From Saururus chinensis (Eukaryota; Streptophyta; Magnoliopsida; Piperales; Saururaceae), in assembly GCA_035235625.1 (NCBI GenBank), contig CP141146.1:3776501-3840500 (forward strand): a stretch of 64,000 nt of DNA. The letters run 5' to 3'. This document shows positions 25,201 through 36,905 of the stretch, in pieces. A program made the position numbers and the translations under genes. Positions within the stretch are counted from its first letter, which is position 1; each line of letters starts with the position of its first letter. A model generated the notes under the pieces. It was not told the origin of the DNA. It worked only from the letters and a program-made list of their open reading frames with translations, and ran no database searches.

Positions 25201-25489
25201 TTGGAGTCTGCGAAGGCGAAGGCGGGGCCGCGACAGAGGAAGGCTGGCTCCTTGTGCGGTTTCGGTGGTGGTGAAGGAAGACGGCCGGGGTCTGATCGGA
25301 GACGGCGAGCGGCTCGCCCTTGGCGAAGTCGGAGAGGGCGGAGGCAGTGACGCGGAGGGACCGGAGGTAGTCGTGGTGGGCAGCGGCGAGATGGTGGCGG
25401 GCGTGGACCGCCTGCTTCATGAGGCGTCGCCGCTCCTTGCAGCGGCGGACTGTATCCTCGTTGTCGAGCTTGGAGGCCGCGCAGCCCAT
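22279..25489 (-). CDS. DUF630/DUF632 domain protein (NRG2/REL2/APSR1-like)
   Basis: Complete gene on the minus strand. Exons are 25,489-24,427, 24,332-24,148, 24,029-23,806 and 23,077-22,279, all with GT-AG borders and matching phases, giving 756 codons plus stop. The chosen ATG (25,489) gives [10 protein letters not shown], an N-myristoylation/palmitoylation start typical of the family; an in-frame ATG nine codons upstream would hide this. The DUF630 domain is at about residues 1-60, a proline-rich stretch near 110-120, then an acidic/serine linker. DUF632 spans about 320-630 ([20 protein letters not shown] to [11 protein letters not shown]), and a Lys/Glu-rich coiled coil follows. Relatives include Arabidopsis NRG2 (nitrate signalling), rice REL2 (leaf shape) and APSR1; some databases mislabel the family as bZIP. 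Which of these roles applies here cannot be told from sequence. Confidence 0.93.
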
Positions 25490-25589
25490 TTCACCGCTGG
25501 CTGGCCGGCCGGGCACCGCCCCGTTGGAGGACTGAGCAGAGGAAATAACAAAGAAAAAAAAAGAGAGCCAATTGCCTTTAGGTGAGCGG

Positions 25590-25599
25590 CTTATATAGA
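25590..25599 (-). promoter_or_regulatory. TATA box of the DUF630/DUF632 gene
   Basis: The minus strand reads CTATATAAG about 100 bp upstream of the start codon. A transcription start near 25,565 would leave a 5' leader of about 75 nt. This is inferred from position and motif only. Confidence 0.6.
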
Positions 25600-25600
25600 C

Positions 25601-28600
25601 TTTATTCTTCTCTTCCGCTAGTCATGTAAATGAAGAGTGTTATGCTCCTTAATTGGGGTTTAGGAGTAATTAAGCATACGGATTAGTGAATGAGGGAAAG
25701 GTAGCTTTTTTCTTTCTTTTTCTCTTTTGTAAAAAAGCTTTGGATCTCGTCACGGTATTGGATTCACACGGCATAAGAAATCTCTGAAATGAGGGGGGGA
25801 GATCACTGTGTGTATGTGTGTGTTGCTAGGCTGGTGGGGGTGGGTGGGGGCTCTTGAAGAAGCTTGGCATGTAGCTCTCTTATATATTCTTTAGCTTCCA
25901 CTAGTGACTTTTCTATGTACCCAAAGTTTGCTTTTGTTTAGTAAAAGATTAAAACGAGCCTCAGTCCACTCTTAATCACAAGCCGTCAAATTAAGATTTG
26001 ATGAATGAGCGATAGGTGATTTATACCTGCTTCTTCTCCTTAATAACGTGTTGGGGTTTATGCTGGCGCTTATAAATGAGGCTCATATAACAGAACCCTT
26101 TTATTTATAATCTTTAAAAAAAATGCATTTCTTACTAAGTTGTAAGTCCCATCCGATTGGTTTACATGTTCATATACTGAATGAATTACCTAATATGTAC
26201 TCCTTCTTACAACATTAATAGTTTCATTTGGTAAAAAATATTGTTTCATGTTGATAGTATTATTTTGTTCAATTTAATGGAAAGTATTATAAGCTTATTT
26301 TTTCATTCTCGTTTAATAAAAAAATATACTATTTTTTAAATATAATAATAAATATTGGACCTGAGGAAGTAATATAAGATCAAAATTCATAAGATAAGAG
26401 TACTGCATGTCCTACCATTATACCCGTGGGAAGTATTTTTAATCTTTTACTCCGATAGTGAGCCTTGTATAACCTAGTATAAGGAGCGCACAAAAACTGT
26501 TAATAGTAGCGCTGATCTCGGAGAGGTTCCTAGCGTTGTTCACACGGGGCTCATTGTAGAATTGAGCATAAAAAAACTCTTCCCACCTGTGGGGCCTCCA
26601 TCTATCTTACTTCTCTTCTTACATTTTATTCTACCTTTCTTTTTCTGAGTGACTTATGGATCCACGGCCATTTATAACGGGAAGATTGATGACAGGATGT
26701 ACAACTTGGTAGTTGAAATGAAAAGAAGGGCAGTTGTAGAGTCCTCGGCAGGAACCACAACGGCAAGACTCAAAGCCAGAATCTGCAAGGAAGAAAGACT
26801 GTAGTAGAATTAGAATTGAATCACAAATTTGTGGAAGGATGCACAAGTTTAAAAGAAGGCAGAGACGTGGATTTGCAGGAAGAGGGAGCTGAGGAGGGTT
26901 GAACTTGGGGGTGGAAGGGAATTAGGTACTGAGAAAACACACGTGGGTAGGTGGGTGGCAGCTTGCAAGGGGAGGGGAGGCGGAGGCCTTGTCTTACGGG
27001 GGTGGGGCTTTGCTTCTGACGTCTTGTCTTCTGCTCTATTTGTTTGGCCGCCGCAGATGCCAGATTTGCTGATGCCCCAAGACACCACAATTCCTGCTGT
27101 GGTTCCCATATATTGTGTGTTTTTATTCCAGAGTTTGTTCTATGAGCCGTGTAAACAGACAAAGATGGGACCCATCTGCCGCATTTGGGTCAAGTTTAAT
27201 CACTCTTAACTAAGTTCATACTTTCATGAAGAGGGAAACTTTTCTCAGCATTTTTACTCTCTCTACTGTGCAGGCCGCCATTGCAGATTATTCAGAGGAA
27301 ACTGTAGGTAATGCATATGTGATGTAATTAATACGATAATGCACATTAAATCAGGGGCAGATGGATGCTTCAAACCAGGTTCATACATTTAAGCCCGCCT
27401 TGCTTTTGGTTTAATGTGTACCCGTAGATAGCAGTGCCCCTGTATATCTTTTACTAATACACCATAGAAGTTTTGGATGTTTAATTTGTCATCCGCCACA
27501 AATTGGGTACACATGGAAGGGACTTCCAGCTTGTCATACAACATTATGGCTCACCTAACGAGAAATGCAAATATTTGCCAAAGTGAAACCTTCCTTTAAC
27601 ACCATTGCCAAAACTCTCCTTTTCCACCTCTACTTCCTTTACTGCTTTTACGTGGGAAGGCCCAAAATGGCTGCAACCTTTCGGTGAAAGGGTAGAAAGT
27701 AGAAAGGAATGAAAGGAAGAGAATTGAGGGAATTTGGGATAGGATTCCTATTGCCATTTGCCCAGCCAGGATGAACGGAGTGAAAGGTTCCCCGCTACCC
27801 TTTTACCCACCAACCTTTCTTCCCCTCTGCCCCCATGGCTTTTGTCCCCACCCATGTGCACTCGTTCTTGCCCTTCACACCTGACAAGGAAGGCTTACCA
27901 ATTCAAAGCAAGTACAATCAAGAAATACACCATGCATGATTTATATAGGACTCTTACCTCGACCACCCAGATAGCATTCAGACCTCTCTTAGTTTTCATT
28001 TTATTACATCCTCGATAGGCGACATGAACGATAGCTGATGAATGAATGGCAAATACAGAGAGGATGAGGAGTAACATGGCCGCAATATGCAGACAGATAC
28101 CAGCAGATGGGACCGCCCAGGGCGTAGCCAACCAGCTAATAGAAAGGAGACCTGAAAGTCAAGTTTACAATAACTGCCTTTTGGAATCAACCAGGGCCAA
28201 CCTACCTTTCATAGAATGAATGGAGAAGCGATTAATTAATGACGACAGGACCCAGGAGGTATGTCCGGAATCATGCAGTCTAAAATGCAGTTAACCTTTT
28301 ATGACCAATAAATTTGCATGTTGCCACATGTTTGTAAACATATGGAAGCTCTGAAGGATAGATCATGTACTTTGGTCGCGGGAATTAAAGCTACCTAAGA
28401 AAGCAGTTTAGCAGCTCAGATTGGAAATTAAAGATGGCTGGCTATGGTCATATGGGTGTTAGTGTAACTGAATAGGTGAGGCAGAGGCAGTACTTTGGAC
28501 CCAGAATAAAAACGAAAAGAAAGAGATAGAGAGGAAGAGCCTAAAAGAAAGAGGAAGATTCCTGGGCCTTCCTTTATCATTTTCATGCTATTCAACCACA

Positions 28601-30400
28601 TTGACAAAAGAAAAAGGAGGACATGATAACAGAAACCAGTGGATGCCGATTGCTGGACTGTAAGGATTCCCAACAGGCACAATGGAATGGAATAATTCGA
28701 CCTTATTTTCTAGCATTAGACAGTGTAATCCTTACGCTAGATTATGGAGCAAGCTGCAATGCTGTGAATCATGTGCCACTATTTATCCAATGATAAATCT
28801 CACTTCTTTTTCACACAAGCCTGCTAATGAATAGTTTATTCTAAGAAGAAATGGCAGTTACCGACGTCTTTTTTGTGCATTGGCTAGATCCATCCCATTG
28901 GAGAGGCCGATATCAGTTCGGGGATGAGAACGCCCTGTATGAGATCTAAACTCTAATGGCAACGTCATTCATCATGGCACAAACGCCGAATGCATGAGAA
29001 AAATTGCAGCTAAAGGCAGAAGACTGATGTACAAAAACGCCAAACGCCCTGGTGGGATTCGGATCGGTTGGGTGTCTGGTGGGAGTGCCTCCAAACGCGT
29101 CTGTCGCTGATTGGCACTCCCACTATTAGTGGTGAGGCGCATGACTGAAAGGGGGAAAAGAAGTCAAAAAGTTTCCATGATTGAAATTTGAAAGGGACTG
29201 CCCAGTGAAATTCTCCGTTATAATTTCACTTTGACAGTGAAAGGGGAGATAAGGGCCATCCATGCCCATATAAGAACTTTTATAATTCAATTGAGATTTC
29301 ACTGATGCGAAAGTATTGATGTTGATATACTGTTTTAAGTTTGAGCAGCTAAGGACAAATGATGCTTCAATTAAGGGCCGATTTAGGAGGCAGCATGAGG
29401 TGGGGAAAGTGCTCTAGGATAGGAGAAATCAAATTTCTCCATCGGACGTTTTGCATTGAAGAGGAAAAAATATTTCCCCCTCCAAAATGCCTGCCAAACA
29501 GAGCCTAAATAGAACTTTAAATACATGAATCAAACACTTCCCAACAGAATACACCCTTTAAAAATTTTAAAGTTTACGTCAAGGACTCATCAATGTAGGG
29601 TACCATTCAATTGGGCACCATGGCAATTTGTGCTATTGTTGAAAGTTCACAGCTTATAAAAAGTTAAGGAATTTTTAAAAATTTCAAAGTTAGTTATAGA
29701 AAAAATAGGGTATTTGACTCATGGACTTTTTATAAAAATATTTTTTTAATATATAAAATTTAGGGTTAATTAGATAAAAAAGAGATATAAAGAGCTTAAA
29801 AATACTACTAAGAATGTAAAAATTAGAGTTATGATATTTAAAGTTGAACATGGCGCACAGGGCTTATTGTCCTAAATTAGACATATCAATGGGTCATTTT
29901 AGATGAGCTACGGGCCCCGTTAATTAGGGTGACAAAAATAAATTTTTAGGGGCTCAATTAGATTGCCAAAGTGGAGAAGTTTTAGCCTAACTTTTAAATA
30001 GATTTAGGAACCTTAATCCTCATGCTTATAAAAATGACTAATTATGGCTTCAATTAGGGAAAACCTTTGGCCTTTAAGGGAGAAACAAGGCCTTTGAAGG
30101 CGGAGTTTTTTTTGGCAAGTTCTACCAGCAATGGAGCCAAAGAAGAGCGTGCATGAAGACCAATATTTGATGAGGTAGGTTGCACAATATCTTAAATTTT
30201 CTAATAGGAAGGAGATTGAATAATTAGCTTCAAAATCCCTATTTTTTTTTACCTTATTAAGTTTAGTGATGCCAATAAGCAGGAAGCTTGGGCTAGCTAG
30301 CCGTGCAAGGCCATGGCTACAAGGGTCACCGCTTTGGCTGGTTGCGCTGGCTGGTGGCATTGGCCAGCATTGCTTGCTAATGGCACTAGCCCTAGATTCT
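25601..30400. other. Intergenic, no gene recognised
   Basis: Unique-looking sequence upstream of the DUF630/DUF632 gene. It contains a TG-rich microsatellite (about 25,806-25,823) and a perfect 11-bp inverted repeat GTGGGAGTGCC with a 23-nt loop (29,079-29,123). Open frames of 60-130 codons on both strands show no domain or splice structure. 29,500-30,400 is AT-rich and may include the undefined start of the 5' LTR of element A. Confidence 0.5.
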
Positions 30401-30610
30401 CGGCAAGCGCCACCCAAGACTAGGTTATGCAGGATCTAGCAGCCCAGGCATCGACCTGTCATGGACTGTGTTCCGGGCACCCTACCAATTCCCCTTTTCC
30501 TTTATTTATATGTACTTTTTTTTATTTTTTTGTATTTCCTTTGTTTATGTTTTAAGGTTCTACTATGCCGCTACAACCACTTTAGCTGTAGCATGTAATA
30601 AATCTCTTGT

Positions 30611-30625
30611 GCTATATAGGGGGAG
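30611..30625 (+). promoter_or_regulatory. Probable TATA box in the 5' LTR of element A
   Basis: GCTATATAGGGGGAG lies about 280 bp upstream of the primer-binding site, in the expected place for an LTR promoter. Motif and position only. Confidence 0.4.
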
Positions 30626-30896
30626 TGAGTTGTTAGTGTTGTTGGTTGTAGTGTTGTTGTACCTATTGCTTGTAAACACGTTCATAATGAATGCAACGAG
30701 ATTTTGTACTTGTGTTCATCTGTTTCTTTGTGACTCTCTTTTGCCCCCTACCTTTTGTTTTGCATGAGCGCCCGCAAATGATTTGTGCAATGCATCCGTG
30801 CAAGGCAAGTCGATTTTTCCAACCAAAGGCTTGCTTGTTGGGCTCAACCTGCAAGCGCTGCATGGTCGGTTGCCCAACAGGCACATCCGTGATAGT

Positions 30897-30909
30897 TGGT
30901 ATTAGAGCC
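30897..30909 (+). other. Primer-binding site of element A (tRNA-iMet type)
   Basis: TGGTATTAGAGCC follows directly after the probable LTR end. It differs by one base from the usual plant initiator-Met site TGGTATCAGAGC. Confidence 0.7.
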
Positions 30910-30929
30910 AAAGAAAAGATCGTTTGTCA

Positions 30930-32160
30930 AACCTCCACTTATGATGCCAAAGTCTGTGGCAGGCAAAGCTAGTCAGGTTGAACATGCGGCCCTAGACCCA
31001 CAACATAAAAAGTCATCTAAATGGAAAGACCACATTGAAGCCTTAGAGGAGCAAGTTGCCCCCTTGGTCAATGAGTTTTTTGTGTTGGAAGAGAAGTGAA
31101 GTCCCTCAAAAAAGAGGAGAAGCAAAAACGCAAGACAGGATCGCAAAACTACAATGTCAGTATAGAAACTGCATACTGATCAAAGAATCACAAGCGGAAG
31201 TTTAAAATTTTCGAGAGGAGGTTCAAAACTTGGTTGCACAATTGATCTTTCTCCTCCGCACAATGGCTTTGTAGGAGCATGTTGGCGCTATCAAGAACCC
31301 CAAATTGCCAAAACTCAAGGCCTATTAGGGAGCTGTTCAATATAGAACAATACTTCTGGGTTGTTGCCCAGAATTCAAAGAAGCTAAGGTTACAATGGCT
31401 ATCATGTACTTATGCAGCGATGCCAAGCTGTCGTAGAGGATGAAATACAAAGAAAATTTGAATAGTTGTCTCGAAGTGAACACTTAGGAATACCTAAGGG
31501 GTTAGTTGAAGACCCAATTTTTCCTAAGAATGTGGAATTCATTGCCCGGAGGAACCTCTGTTGCCTCTAACAAACAAGAACCATTCGGGTGAATGTCAAA
31601 CAATTTTCAGCCTTGATGTTGAACATTTGAGATATTGCTGAAAATGATAAGTTATTCTACTTCCTCGAATGCCTCAAGCCATGAGCCCAAACAGAGCTGA
31701 ATCGACGAAAAGTGCATGACTTATTTGTAGCTATCATAGAGGCCAAGCACCTCTAATTTTACCACCCACAACAACATAAGGAAACCAAAATATTTTCAGC
31801 AAGACCAAGGTCTGCGACAAGGTCAATGGGATCAAAACAACCCTATTGACGTCTAAGACAAAGGCAATGGCAAAGTTAGCAAAATGAAACTTTTTTACAA
31901 AGACTTGAGAACAAAAGTTGATAGTTCTATAAAGCATTATCATGCCCTCGTTGTAAGGGAACAACCCATTAAATGTTTTCTTTTGTGGACAAAGGCCCAG
32001 GGCCCATTATCATGCTTACTATGTGCAGGACCCTATCTTACTTGGCAATGTCCACAAAAGAAAACATTTAATGCCCTCGTTGTAAGGAAATTGGCTTGGC
32101 TTGAGGGAATGATGAAGCCTTTAGTAACAAAGAAGAAGCACTTAAGATGGGAACGTTAAG
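30930..32160 (+). pseudogene. Gag remnant of element A
   Basis: Short frames after the primer-binding site show a coiled-coil-like start (HIEALEEQVAPLV, about 31,030), broken gag-core sequence, and a degenerate zinc knuckle near 32,010-32,055 (CLLCAGPYLTWQCPQ) in which the expected His is lost. A 25-bp inverted repeat around the knuckle marks a local rearrangement. Not translatable as one protein. Confidence 0.65.
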
Positions 32161-32174
32161 ACTACTCAATACAA

Positions 32175-32728
32175 TTGACGATACTAAGAAAAACTCATCT
32201 CGAGCATCCGATATACATTGAGATCTACTTGAACAGTGTCCCAACAAGAGTAATGGTTGACATGGGAGCCACCCATACCTTTATCTTAGACAATGAAGTA
32301 GGACACACAGGGCTAAGGCCCGTTAAATATTCAAGTCGAATGAAGGCGGTGAACTCTGAAGCTTGTCTTATCATCGGGTTAACCAAGGATGTTCCCATTT
32401 AGATTGGCAATTAGTCTGACACAATGAATCTCATAGCGGTCCCCTTGGACGACTTCCAAGTTATCTTTAGGATGGCATTCTTGCAAAAAACGAATATTAT
32501 TTCAATGTTACATCTAGGTTCAGTATGTATGTTTGAAACAACAATTCCCTGCATGGTGCCAATTGTTTAGAAGAGCATGATGAAACTGCACATTTATCCA
32601 CGCTCCAACTACACAATGGGTGGAAGAAAGATGATCCAACATACCTTGTGGCCTTCCGCATGGAAGACTAACCACAGGGGGATCAACCCATGCCGAAAGA
32701 AGTCCAAGCTATCCTTACTGACCATGCT
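32175..32728 (+). pseudogene. Protease remnant of element A
   Basis: The frame contains EHPIYIEIYLNSVPTRVMV then DMGATHTF, where the catalytic D-T/S-G triad reads D-M-G, so the active-site Thr/Ser is lost. Downstream NSEACLIIGLTK and later MPKEVQ/ILTDHAD lead toward RT. The piece ends exactly at the left target duplication (GATGT) of the solo LTR at 32,734. Confidence 0.75.
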
Positions 32729-32733
32729 GATGT

Positions 32734-35700
32734 TGTAACGCCCAAGATTTTTTATACATTTTCCTTAAAATTCATAGAAAATATTTGCAATATAACGTCA
32801 GTAAATCGGAGGAAAAATGACGAAATCAAAACCTGATAAAATAATTTATAATTTAAAACACTAAACATCCATTTTACATCTAAATAGTTTCATCATACGG
32901 TTAAACATCGTACAGCCAAAGCAAATATCTCTCACTTATTATGCTTACTTTTCACTTCATAATCTGCACGTTATGTTTGTACAATTATGAACACTCTTAC
33001 TATCTGACAAACCTCACCCGTCATACCCATATCCTCTGTGATCCATCATACGCTTACATATCCATATCCAAATCCATACCAAACACTGTCACTTCATACC
33101 ATCCATAGCCATACCTCTGCCCACATGCGCTTATACATATCCATAGCATAGGCAATTAGTCATCATACATACGTATGTCCATCACACATATGTATAGCAT
33201 ATACATACGGTCATACATACATAGCTTACAAACATGCTCACTAGCCATCACTGGCGCATACATAAACATGTCAAACATACACGCTAGCCATTACTAGCAC
33301 ATGCATAATCCATCCATACATACTCCAAACATGCACGCTAGCCATCACTAGCACATGCATAATCCAAACATACTTCAAACATGCACACTAGCCATCACTA
33401 GCGCATGCATACATACGTCAAACATACAAGCTAGCCATCACTAGCACATGCATAATCAATATATACTTCAAACATGCACGCTAGCCATCACTAGCACATG
33501 CATAACACATACGTAGCATACTAACATATTCGCTAGCCATCGCCAGCACATACATAATCCACATCCATAAAACGTGCATACATCTCATACTTATCAATCA
33601 TACTTAGCATACGTATTACACATACATCAACTGCACTTACAGCTCATGTGCATGCCATATGTATATAAACATACCAAATAATCATGCTTATATGCACATC
33701 ATGCAATCCTAGCATGCTACTACTCATTCAAGCATGCTATCATGAAATTATGAGTTCAAAGCTCCCCTACCTCGTAATCATGACATTTGATGACGAGCAC
33801 ACGACGGTGGCGGCATCGGCAGCGGAGTTGGCAGTCAAAACCGTTGCCTGGCTGAGAGAGCTGATGTCCCGAGGATTTTAGGAAGTGCCGAAAACAATCA
33901 CAACCAAACAGGGTGTCATAAATCAATGCGGCAAAACCCGTGATCCACGACGGCACACTAGGGCGGCTGGGAGAAATATCATGCCAACATATGTGGCGGT
34001 GAGACCAGAAGTCGATGGTGTACTCACTGAAGATGGGCCGGTAGCTAAGACGTGCTCAGCCGGCCACAAGACGTCGAAATATGCCATGGACACCACCCAA
34101 CGACGACGATTTCGGTCAACAAAAGCCCAAATAAGGGCGGAGAGCGTGGGGCAATGCTCGAGGACAGAGGAGAGGTGGAGGACGGCTCTCTGTCAACTCC
34201 ACTCGATGGCAAAGCCAATCGATGGTCAAGCGGCGCGAATGCGGCTCCCAAACCCAAAAGCACACGCGTGGCCACATGCACATGCGACCCAAAGGGGTGG
34301 GGGAGAGGGATGAAAGGAGGTGAACCAAGGCCCACAAAAGGCCAACAGGGCTAAGGCCCTAGCTGTGGCCAAACTAAACAGCGACATTGCCGATCACTAC
34401 CCACAACCAAAACTAATGGTGCGGTTAGCTGTGCATCTCGCACGATAGAGAGCAAGGGGAGGGTTCAGGGTCAAGCAAAGGCCATGAGGCCGTCACTAGC
34501 CAAGGCATGTGCAGGTGAACTCGTCCACCTTTCAGTCAAGGTAAGTCATACAAATTCTTTCCAGAGGCCGTCCGGTACCGACGGCGTAAAATGGGCAAGA
34601 GGAGTCAACGGGCACACATGCCAGTGAGCGGAACTAGTTGTGGCTACAGGCCACAAGGAAGAGCACAGGTCAGAGGCGATAACACCGGGTTAGGTGGGGC
34701 CAAGCTAGGGTGACCCACTGGTGTCATCGGGTCAGGGCAAAGCCGGACAAAGATCTGCTAAATCAAATCCGGCATCCGACTGATAGCGACAGTCACACGG
34801 TCCAAAATAGACGTAGACCAAAAATGGGGGACGTCTGAACTGAGCATAGGAGAGACGGAAGGGACTGAGACTGAACCGGTCCGGGTGAGGTTGTCCCTGG
34901 GCCATCGCCAGGTCGGGGTGGAGCCCACAGCAGCCGGGCTGCCTCATCAGCCAGCGGCAGCGACAACACACTGAAAAATTGAAACACAGTATGAGGAAAA
35001 TGTACTGGCCGGAGTAGAGTACGGTGGGGGAGATGGAACCGGGCTGGGTGGAATAGGTCAAGTCGGCCAAGGCTCGCCGCCAGCGGCCTCCGTTTCAACA
35101 AAATAGATCGCCAGCGGAAAAATAGGGCATAAGGGGAAAGGATTGGGGCGGCGGAGCAAAGGCCCCATGGGCCGGGAGGGGTGTCCTCCCACCATCGCCA
35201 GCCCAAGGCTGAATAGTGGGCAGCCGGCCGGCCCTTGCTGGCCCACGGCGGCGGCAGTACAAATGAAACAGAGAGGGGAGAGGGCAAACCGGGGAGGAGG
35301 AGGCGTAGCCGTAGGCGGCCGGGGCGGTGGCCCTTTGGGGTCGCACCGCCGGGGCGGAGCTTGTGTCGGCGTCCTGCGGCCGGCAACGGCCAGGCAAAAG
35401 AAATGAGATAGGGGGGTGTGCACTGTTCCTCATCCAAGAGGTTCTGGATCGGGGTTGCCCGATCCCGATCCCTTTTTTTTAATTTATTTTTCTTCTTCTT
35501 CTTTTTCCAATAATATCCCTCATCACGCGTTAACTCATTGGTTACACGTCGAACCTCCAAAATTCGTGCCAAAAGCGTGCAATGAGGCCTGCGGCCTACG
35601 ATTAAGCTCCACACCTAACTCTACGGGTATAAATATGGGGAAAATACACAAATACACATACGCTGAAGCGTCACATTTTTTCACCAAAAATGACCAAAAA

Positions 35701-35747
35701 ATAGCAGGAAAATCACAAAAAATCGTAGAAAAATCAGGGACCTTATA
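32734..35747 (+). mobile_element. Solo LTR, family 2, copy b
   Basis: It runs from TGTAACGCCC to ...CCTTATA, flanked by perfect 5-bp duplications GATGT (32,729-32,733 and 35,748-35,752). The last dinucleotide is TA where CA is expected; the sister copy has an intact end, so this is a transition. TATAAATA on the plus strand near 35,630 suggests plus orientation, with a GC-rich block (about 33,950-35,440) upstream of it. Removing the LTR rejoins element A in frame (HADV then KPTTLPKCLPPW). Confidence 0.88.
33235..33555. repeat. Tandem array of GCTAGCCATCACTAGC units in LTR 2b
   Basis: About seven copies of a unit near 50 bp, each holding the partly palindromic GCTAGCCATCACTAGCAC followed by ATGCATA. 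The sister LTR has two copies. Confidence 0.85.
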
Positions 35748-35824
35748 GATGTAAAGCCCACAACCTTACCAAAGTGCCTCCCTCCGTGGAGAACTATTGA
35801 CCACCAAATTGAATTGGAGCCTGG
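35748..35824 (+). pseudogene. Short RT N-terminal piece of element A
   Basis: The frame reads TTLPKCLPPWRTIDHQIELE then PG, the conserved lead-in to RT (IDHxIELEPGA). It is stranded between two solo LTRs; the next codons (AKPQTLAP) lie 8.5 kb away at 44,339. Confidence 0.85.
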
Positions 35825-36194
35825 TGTGATGTCTCGACCCAAAAACCGACCTGGGCCGGGGGTTCGAAATTGATAAAAACTAAACCCAGAACCGGGAGCG
35901 GCGCACTCTGAGTGCGAGAGTCTTCCTGTTCCTCTATGTGCTTCAGAACTTTAGTGCTTCGTTACGCATAGGCTAGAACAAACTTAATTATATAACTAAT
36001 TCGGATCGGGTCAACATTGCCTTGTCGTTGGTTGCCTACGTACGTATCGGATAACATCTGCAATGTTACTCTGATACGATTGGATCCATACGTAGTTCTG
36101 CCTACTGACTACTACATACATCAAACCATACTAAAACACATATGTATACCCAAATATTTAATTGGGGTTATACAAAAACCCATAAAACACCTAC

Positions 36195-36400
36195 AACACA
36201 TATCTCACTCTATCATAGAGACAAGCACCACACGACCACTACAACATGCCTCACTCTATCCCAGAGCAAATCCATCACATTTACATGTCTTGCTCCATCA
36301 CTGAGTCAAGACCACATGTATCATACGTCTCGCTCTATCATCTAACTGAGACCGAACACACACACAACACGTCTCTCTCTAACCTAGAGCGAGATGGCAC
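36195..36400. repeat. Degenerate tandem repeat in LTR 3
   Basis: About five copies of a unit near 45 bp built around the near-palindrome CTCGCTCTATC...AGAGCGAGA, with ACATG or ACACG between them. Confidence 0.6.
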
Positions 36401-36905
36401 ACATCATGGCAAATAAGCATAGCGTATCATAATATAAAGGATCATAGCATATCAAAGCATAGTGTATACCCTATCTAGCACATACATTCTATAATTAAAA
36501 TAAGAGGTAAAAAATGCTTACTCCCCTAATGTCTCATGAGGTAGCGGTATTTGGGATACTCATTTCTAGGCGTGCTCCCCTTCGGATCCGGAGACAACGA
36601 ACGAAGCCTCCTCTAAACTCAGCACGTTCTTTGCCTTGCGCCAAAAGACGACTAACCAATTGTCCCCTTTCTCGAAGACTTCTCATTTTCTGCACCCATA
36701 AGCAACAGACAGAACGTCTATTTCCCCAGGATGTTTCTCATACTATGTGGCCCTTCGGTGAAGGACAGATCCTTCCCTACATCGGGCGATGACCCACGAT
36801 GTAGCCCGTGATGGAGGACGGAGTCCCCTTTTCTCTCTGGGCCGCTGCTCTCTCTTCGGGGTAGGAGGGTCGCAGATAGAGCCTCCTCTTGCCCTAGGTA
36901 GTTTC

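Noticed and set aside
24613-25350. 245-codon plus-strand frame
   Set aside because: Exact antisense of exon 1 of the DUF630/DUF632 gene; its open state follows from that exon's GC-rich codons.
34793-35614. 273-codon minus-strand frame
   Set aside because: GC-rich part of solo LTR 2b, with no domain and not matched by a conserved frame in LTR 2a.
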